Of a DNA stretch of 64,000 nt, positions 57,718 to 64,000 are shown piece after piece (positions within the stretch are counted from its first letter, which is position 1; each line of letters begins with the position of its first letter). Below the pieces are notes generated by a model. That model ran no database searches and was not told where the DNA came from. It saw only the letters and a program-made list of their open reading frames with translations. Source of the DNA: Chytridium lagenaria (lineage: Eukaryota; Chytridiomycota; Chytridiomycetes; Chytridiales; Chytridiaceae); NCBI GenBank assembly GCA_025449115.1, contig JAHLKC010000164.1:16857-80856 (forward strand). Direction: 5' to 3'. The translations under genes and the position numbers were made by a program.

Positions 57718-59771
57718 CTAGGGAGTGACAGAGACAGCTAAAAAGTCATAAGGAATAGGAAGAAGAATGATAGTACGAGCTTTTTTACAGTAACCACGCA
57801 AGAGGAGGTCTCCCTTAGTGCCAAGAAAGTAAAAAGAACACGAAGTAGCCATAAGCGTAGGCCACCAGGAGTGATATAAACGGGGAACTACAATAGTAAA
57901 TCGGACACGGAGGGAAAGTAAGTGGGTGATAGTAGGACGTAACATTGAAAAGGGTGGAAAAATGTAGAGGTTTTCAGGTGGTGAGGAAGGGTCGGGATGC
58001 CATGCAAGAAAATTAGTACCGGAGGCGCCGGGACAAAGGTAACGTGAAAGGAAACGGGGGTGTTTGGTAGACAACGGTGTCGCCATAGCATCCATTGTGA
58101 ACGGCCCAAAACGGTGAGAAAGGGCTTCGTACACAGGTTGATGGAGAGCGAAATCCGAGTCAGGAATTTCGCGGGAAACGAGGTCGGCTTCCGTGTTAGC
58201 AGAACCGGGAATATGGTGGAATTGTGCCCGTAAACCCCGAGAGTGGCAAAAAGTGAAAATACGTTGGATTTGGTCGTTGATGACGGGTGAACGGGAAGAG
58301 CCTTTGAGTAAGGCGTCATAAAGACCCCGGTTGTCTACTCCAATATTTTAGCCAATCTTGGAGGGTAGGAGCAGCAAGTGCATTGTGGAAGGAGGAGGGA
58401 ACGTAAATATCGATGAAGCACCGCTGGAGCTGGGAAGAAAAAGCTTCAAGGGAGCGATAACAGGCAACAGCTTCCCGGATGTTGATTGAGGAGCCGGAAG
58501 CTGCGAGATATTCGGGCTCTAAGTCGCCGCCAGCTTGGAGGTCATTGGGTGAAGGGTGGAAATCGAGAAATGGTTGGGAAGGCGTGGGTGTTGTGGATAT
58601 TGGAGCAGAGCGGTATAGGTGACCCGCCCAGCGGGTATTGCTGGCGTCAGTTCGGATAGTGAGGACGCGGTGAGCAGAGGTAGCCCATAAATATGGTTGA
58701 TTAAGTTGGACCATGGTTATCCAGTAGTGGAGTTCAGTAGTTACAGGGGGTGTAAGGAAGACGAGGGGAGCAGTGGAAGCGCGTGTAGAAATGCGTCGGC
58801 GAACGGAGGAAATTGCGAGATACAGTTGTCGGGTGAAAGCGAGGCCTCCGGGGATGACGAAGGAAAGGTGGGCGCATTTTCCGGTGAAGCGTTCAAAAGC
58901 TGTGAGGGTGGAGGAAGGACGCGATAACAAGAAGTGTGCGAGATCAAGAAAAACGATTTGCTTATCGGTTGGTATGGAGAAGGTGCGTGCACTCAAGTCG
59001 ACGGTTAGGCCCAAATAGCGGAAACGGGGCGCCGCGTGGAAAATGGATTTTTTGAGTGAAATGTAATATCCGGCAAGAATGCACAAGAGACTCCCAAGCG
59101 GATACGGCATCGGAAGACGCACAAGAAACGGGACATGAGGCTTTGTGGGATGGTGAACATTCCCCTACACCCCGATGACGGATGCGCAACGTGAAACCCA
59201 GTACGTAAGGGACGAGAGACCCTCCATAGAGAAAGTAGGTGGGCGCATCCAGCAATTGAGCAGGGTACAGTCATCACACTTTCTCGGTTTAGTCGGTTCA
59301 ACGAGGATGGGTGAGACCATGTGGATGGAGTCAGGGAAACCGTCCACTGACAGGTGCAATGAGACGGCGAGCACCTGAGCGAAGGTCTTTGCGAGTGGAG
59401 TCTTCGACAAAGCTGAGAAATTCGGGTGCGATTGGGTAGGTAGGGGCGTGACCACGGGGAGGTGTAAGAGAGTCATAGTATTTGCCACGGTGGTATCCTT
59501 TAAATGGCACCATGAAGTCTTCAACGCGGATGCCGTCAGTTATCCATCGGCGTATGCGGTCAGCGTCAGACGGTGCGGAATAAGCAAGAATTTCATTCCA
59601 GAAAGGTAAATTGGTGGAGTTCACACAACCGGCGACAAAGAAATCAGGATCAGGAAAGGAAAGATCCTCCGGTTTGGTGTGGAGTCGGCCATGGAGGACG
59701 TGGCGGAGGGTATCCATGAGTACCGCACGGTCGGGAGCTGGGAGGTTGGTACCCGCGAGGTTTCGCCACAT
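57718..59771 (-). CDS. Retrotransposon reverse transcriptase/RNase H polyprotein, defective
   Basis: Frame from the ATG at 59771 (MWRNLAGTNLPAPDRAV). RT start: RKDLRSGARRLIAP, then after a one-base break near 59332, HMVSPILVEPTKPRKCDDCT and LLNCWMRPPTFSMEGL near 59250. The next RT landmark is AGYYISLKKSIFHAAPRFRY then LGLTVD near 59040, so about 70-100 residues normally holding fingers-to-palm and the YxDD active site are absent. RNase H: VLTIRTDASNTRWAGHLYRS near 58650 with the first Asp, and EYLAASGSSINIREAVACYR near 58490 with the Glu. Then HRFGPFTMDAMATPL and RFLSRYLCPG near 58100, LYIFPPFSML and SWWPTL, the domain usual after RNase H in DIRS-type elements. The deletion makes the RT inactive by inspection. 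Confidence 0.85.
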
Positions 59772-60001
59772 GGAAGGGCGGGGAGGCTTTATAGAAAATA
59801 CGGTAATGTGGTAAGATAAAAGTATCTTTATTGGTAGAAAGATAAAGGAAGGTCGCGGGAAGCGAAAAAGGTAAGAGCAATATGGAGCGTGGAAAGAAAA
59901 GAATAAAGGGAGTAAAAGGGAAAGAATGGACGTTGGGAAGAAAGAAAGGAAGAAGTAAAGCAAATAAGGAAAGAAGAAGAGAAGAAGGTAACAAAAAAAC
60001 A

Positions 60002-61615
60002 TCAAACAGGGCAAGCGTTACGCACACAAAGAGCGCTGGAAGGGCTGGCTTTGATACATTTTGTAGTGCAGGTAGGTCCAAAGTGGCCTTTAACATGGCA
60101 GTGGCCACAAACATTGTCGGCTTTAGAGCGGGAACCACGGCGGGGAGGCATGCGGTCGTTGGAAGTCGCAGAGGATGAGGGTCGGTCATAGGGTCGAAGG
60201 GTAGGAGGACGATGACTGGCACTGAAGGCGGAGGAAGCCTTCATGCTTTTTGCAAAGTCGCGGGCAGCAGCTTCTTTGGTGAGGGTCAAGATGTTGGCGT
60301 TGTTGTTTGGAACCATCCATCCGAGGCTTTAATCAAGGCCGAAAGTTCGGTTTTAAGGGGAAGGTAGGTATCGTCAGCCAGCTTGAAGAGATGCCCGCGG
60401 TTAAGGGTATGCCACGCATCAGACTGAGCATTGTCGAGACAGTGGCATTCAATGCCAACTCTGTGGATAATGGCGAGTTGATCATAGATGGAGTCGCGTG
60501 TGGTAAGCCAAGTAGGTTTGTCACCACCCATAAGGACGTAGGAGGTGGTATCATTGCGGAAGCGGCTGAACGCTTGGATAAAAAGATCGATGTTCTATTA
60601 GGGAAAGAACGGAAGGATAGGTTAGGGACCTATGAGAAGGGGATGTTGGAGGCTTGCGGTCAAAGCCGAGGAGGTTGGTATGGCTGGAGTGGGATGAAGC
60701 CAAGCGGTTGGTGGGAACGGTTGGGATGGCTGGGGTTGGTTGAAGCCAAGCGGTGGTTTTGGGGTTGGTGGGAACAGGTTCACTGTCCGAAAATAAAGCA
60801 AAAAACGTCCGAACGCAGAGGTGGCGCAAAGAACGCGGTAAGGAAAACAGCGCACTCAGCCAAAAAAGCGAAGCGTGCGGTTGATGGTGTGAAAGATAGA
60901 GGGCTGGAAAGGGTAGGCAGGAGCCAAGCACAGAAAGAACGAAAGGAAAAGGGGGAAAGAATGAAAGAAAGAACGGAAATGTGTAGAAAACGGTAGTGGG
61001 TACATCGCATCAGAGTCCGTAGACAGTGAGAGTATGAAACCCAGGTCTCATGGACCTCAGAAGGTAACAAAGGAAAGAATAGGGAAAAGAAGAGAGTGGG
61101 ACTGTTGAACTTACTGGGATACGAGGATCAGTAACCCGGTTATCAGCTTGAACGAGCCATTGGCCAAGGTCCAGAACATCGGAGGGAACAGAGTGGACGG
61201 GGACCCGAACGGCAGCTTTGGCGCGGAGAGCGGCTACTTCGGCTTTAAGTGCGGCGAGTTCTTGCGCGGCATCCCCAGCAGGAGGGGGTGGCAAGTCGGC
61301 GGGAGCTGCTTGGAGAGCAGGGACGCCGTCGTTCGCGTGAATACCGTCTTGAGCGTTGGCGTTGAGAGCCGGGAGAGGGTTTCCCATCGCGACGTTAGAG
61401 ACGAAGTTGGTCAGGTTAGTTTCCGGATCCAGTGGGGGCCTGGGTTCAATAGCGGAAAGTGTAGTGAGAACTAACGGGAGAAGACCCGCATGGGAGTTAG
61501 GAAGGTGGGGGTTCAAACCGATGGCAAGCGCGACTAGACGCAGGTTTTGGTAACCAAAAGTACTCAATAACTGGCCATTCCAGGTAGTTGAACCTGCGTC
61601 TAGGAGAGCAGCCAT
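60002..61615 (-). CDS. Retrotransposon gag-like protein with zinc knuckle
   Basis: Starts at the ATG at 61615 (MAALLDAGSTTWNGQLLS). Exon 1 has LVALAIGLNPHLPNSHAGLL, an Ala-rich coiled segment (AAQELAALKAEVAALRAKAA) and WLVQADNRVTDPRIP, ending at a GTAAGT donor near 61112. A TAG acceptor near 60594 resumes NIDLFIQAFSRFRNDTTSYV, MGGDKPTWLTTRDSIYDQL and FKLADDTYLPLKTELSALIK. One break near 60310 joins VPNNNANILTLTKEAAARDF, then CGHCHVKGHFGPTC near 60110, a CCHC zinc knuckle (CxxCx4Hx4C) that binds nucleic acid. The intervening 500 bases hold imperfect GGTTGGxxGGG repeats. The intron is inferred from splice signals and frame restoration. Confidence 0.78.
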
Positions 61616-61631
61616 GGAGAGTCGAGAGAGT

Positions 61632-61804
61632 GACAAAGAAGTAGGAAAGCTGCACTTTGGGTGCAGCGTAAAATAAGAGAAATGGACAATCTATAATTGA
61701 TCCATTTCTCCGCCTCTTATATAGAGCATAGTGTTCGGACATGTCCGAACCCTGTGCTACTACAACTCACCTCTGTATTACCACACTCAATTATTTATTT
61801 TATG
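61632..61804 (-). repeat. Split direct repeat A1 (5' end of the element)
   Basis: 173 bases identical to A2. The 18-base palindrome is at 61733-61750. Its inner end lies 17 bases before the gag ATG, so the repeat probably contains the promoter and 5' UTR; a TTATATAGAG string lies at about 61717. Confidence 0.93.
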
Positions 61805-62344
61805 TACGATAGAATTGGAATTGTCAACACGATGAGCCTGTCTTTTTTTTGGCTTGTCGTTCACAAGCCGACTCCTAGTACCAAAACAACATGGATGTCT
61901 TTCTTTGGTTTAAGCGCCATTTCAAAAAATCCAACGGATGAATTGACGTGAATCAGAATGGAACAGCAGGAAGACAGGAGGAGAAATTGAGAGGTCGGAA
62001 ACAGTGGTACGTAATCTTAAAATAATGCAAGGGACTGGGGTGGCTGAAAGTTGGCTGTGAGTTATAGGCATTTTTTATGGCACTCTTTCCCTACCAGTAA
62101 ACTGCGCTATATATGTGCATGCCTATCGTTTTACAAAGGCTTTGTAAAAGTAAAGCGTTATGGATGATTTTCGAAAAAAGAGAAAAACAGAATGGCCTTT
62201 ATGACTTTAACCACGGGAACTACACAGATGAAGATAAAATACTGATATTTTCAAAACTGCTAAAAGAGAGACAAAGGAGGCAAAACGGGAAAGACTGAAA
62301 CCTTCACAAAACATAAAGGAACAGGCAAAAGAATGAAAACTGCA
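61805..62344. other. Intergenic region right of the retrotransposon
   Basis: 540 AT-rich bases with no supported gene. Short plus-strand frames (61697, 62113) have no family sequence. It holds the 3' flank of the secreted protein gene at 62345. Confidence 0.4.
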
Positions 62345-63476
62345 TTAAAATCTTAAACAAAATGTTACAAAAGGAAACGGATATATCCCTCTAAGCGTCA
62401 GGGTTATCGGGTCGATGGGTTTAAGGCCTGGCAATTGATATCTTAATCCAACTTCCATCACAGCCTTGGTATTTCCATCGGCCCCAACAACTTTACGAAC
62501 ACCATTCGCGTCCGTCACAATCTTTTCTCCAGCTTTAAGCTTTGGGGTTCTGTAGGTACGAAGACCTTTAGCGTCTTGAGTGTAACTCGGGTTCTTTGTT
62601 CCACGGGATCTTGAGGTACCGGACGTGCCAGTTCGACCCGAGCCCGGTTTAGAGGTGGTTCCCCTGGCGGGCTTCACCTTTCTGGCTCCCGCGGCAGGCT
62701 TGCTACCTCCAGCCGGGGGGGCGGGGGCGGAGGCGGTATCAGCGCTGGTGGTTGTAGTAGAGGTGGTAGATGTTGTGCTTGAGTCTGCGGCAGGAGCTGG
62801 AGCTGGGGCTGGGGGTTAGCTTTCTCGGCTTTCTTGACAGGGGCGGGGGCGGATCCGGCACGGCCTCTGGAGGTGGGAGTTTTGCCGGGAGCCGCTGTGG
62901 GCAGCTTGCCGACACTTGCGCTGCGACCGCCTCGGGTTCCAGCGTAGCGGAGGTGGGAATGGCGGCTGGAGACGGTGCGCTGGGGAAGGAGATGTTAGTG
63001 TTTGACTGCAGAATGGCCGGTCTGTGACTAAAGCATGACAAACGGCGTGTGTAAATTACTTACGCGTTGGAGGCTAAGGGATGCGAAGGATGGTCATGGT
63101 TGAGGGTAGAGATTAATAGGATAGTCGAAGAGTTGGTTAGTACTGATTTAGAGGTAGGAAACAGAAGGACGAACAAGGTTGACAGCACTCACCCGACTAC
63201 TCAAACAAAGGACGGGCATCCAGAAAAAAGGAGATGATGAATGATGGAATAACGTCGATGGAGAAAACGTTAGCAAGCTGTTGCATACTACGAGACCAGC
63301 CAAGCATGCACTAATGATAACGAAAGAACAGCCAAAGGAAGCAGCGAACAAAAGTCATGCATGTATGTCTGCCAACGAAACTTACCTCCAGAAGTACCGG
63401 CCTCAAGCGCGGTAGCATCAGCTGCCAAAGCAGCCATGACAGCCATGATGGCGAACGTAATGCGTAACAAGTTCAT
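62345..63476 (-). CDS. Secreted basic low-complexity protein
   Basis: Starts at the ATG at 63476 with a signal peptide (MNLLRITFAIMAVMAALAAD, then ATALEAG). Exon 1 ends at a GTAAGT donor near 63387; one or more introns follow up to about 63000. The middle exon is Pro/Ala/Ser/Lys-rich, and the last (62800-62345) is basic with VKPARGTTSKPGSGRTGTSG, TYRTPKLKAGEKIVTDANGV and RKVVGADGNTKAVMEVGLRY. No Cys-rich or enzyme domain is visible. An export role is inferred from the signal peptide; function is unknown. The exact frame of the middle part and the stop are uncertain. Confidence 0.6.
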
Positions 63477-64000
63477 GGTCTTCTGTTGTTATCGAGTGAA
63501 AAAAAACGTATGGACCCGTATCGGTATTCCAGATTTTTTTTTAACTCGAGTCGAGTTTCAAGACACACTTTTGATGAAAGACACAAAATTCCATAATTTG
63601 TCAGATTTGAACCAAAAACTTTAACTTTTTAAAGGGAACGTACATCACAAGCCGACACCTTTCGCGCTGCACCGCAGCACAACATGTCTGTCTTTTCATG
63701 ATGGTGTATGCGCTTTCCATCACGATGAGGCAGGCGGTTCCAGGAACGTGAAGGAGGAATAAGGGAGTTAGGCGGAGAAGATAGTATAGTCAAGAGGATC
63801 ATGGATGCTGTACTGGTACATCAACCTCCCATTTTATTTATAACGGACGGCTTTTTACGCTTCTTGCTGTCAATCCCTCAATGCCCATCAGCAGAAATAG
63901 ATGGCTGCAAGGCGGACGGTATAATTCAATCATAGAGTAAAGTATTTAAAAATCTTTTTGACGTGGGCGCGATGACTTCGATATTTCTGTACATATCAAG
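63477..64000. other. Right-end region upstream of the secreted protein gene
   Basis: Contains the promoter of the 63476 gene. A TTTATTTATAAC string lies near 63835. No coding frame is supported to the end of the window. Confidence 0.4.

Larger units (their letters stand above)
55673..61804 (-). mobile_element. Ngaro/PAT-type tyrosine-recombinase retrotransposon with split direct repeats
   Basis: DIRS-order retroelement read on the minus strand. Order: A1 (61804-61632), gag, reverse transcriptase, RNase H, a linked GPFTMDAMAT domain, tyrosine recombinase, B1 (56198-56150), A2 (56156-55984), a 262-base spacer, B2 (55721-55673). A1 and A2 are identical over 173 bases and B1 and B2 over 49 bases, all in direct orientation. 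B1 and A2 overlap by seven bases (TTTTATG), as expected if a circular A-B junction is the integration form. This A1-internal-B1-A2-B2 plan is the known Ngaro and PAT layout and differs from the inverted termini of DIRS1. The coding part carries frameshifts and lacks the RT active site, so this copy should not move on its own. Identical repeats suggest recent insertion. Confidence 0.9.

Overview
This window looks like nuclear DNA of an early-diverging fungus, most likely a chytrid. That placement is inferred from gene content and is not tested here. The genes are eukaryotic, split by short GT-AG introns (mostly 45-200 bases), tightly packed on both strands, and include fungal markers: a Zn2Cys6 transcription factor, a VHC1-type SLC12 cotransporter, an LCB3-type phosphatase and a Ngaro/PAT-type tyrosine-recombinase retrotransposon. 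No bacterial-style operon is seen.

Layout. 2-79: 3' end of a plus-strand gene. 832-3102 (-): DUF4436 membrane protein. 4029-5769 (-) and 10383-12215 (-): two related Pro/Ala/Ser/Thr-rich single-pass membrane proteins, with a TMEM184/Ost-alpha protein (7020-9557, -) between them. 13146-13684 (-) SDHAF4 and 13750-14827 (+) FRG1 are head to head, 65 bases apart. 15042-19319 (-): cation-chloride cotransporter. 19835-22716 (+): TYW1, a wybutosine enzyme. 23100-25310 (+): cytochrome P450. 25796-27372 (-): mitochondrial ribosomal protein uL5m. 27997-28887 (-): unrecognised multi-pass membrane protein. 29248-30333 (-): protein with three copies of a small domain. 30566-34121 (+): SH3-DH-PH-PX Rho exchange factor. 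34387-37150 and 37566-40654 (both -): tandem DUF1003 paralogues. 41613-43768 (-): sphingoid-base-phosphate phosphatase. 44982-45714 (+): small membrane protein. 46232-47711 (-): secreted VWD-like protein. 48350-52393 (-): Zn2Cys6 regulator. 53843-54932 (+): short-chain dehydrogenase. 55673-61804 (-): split-direct-repeat retrotransposon with gag, RT/RNase H and tyrosine recombinase. 62345-63476 (-): secreted basic low-complexity protein.

The host genes form no single pathway. Most are independent housekeeping or membrane functions: tRNA modification, mitochondrial translation, succinate dehydrogenase assembly, ion transport, sphingolipid turnover and polarity signalling.

A recurring feature is that conserved proteins must be read across single-base frame changes, often at short homopolymers. 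Where family conservation makes the correct frame clear, I give the whole locus as one gene and flag the break. This pattern points to uncorrected consensus errors rather than many pseudogenes. Exon limits come from GT-AG signals plus frame continuity and are approximate where frames break.
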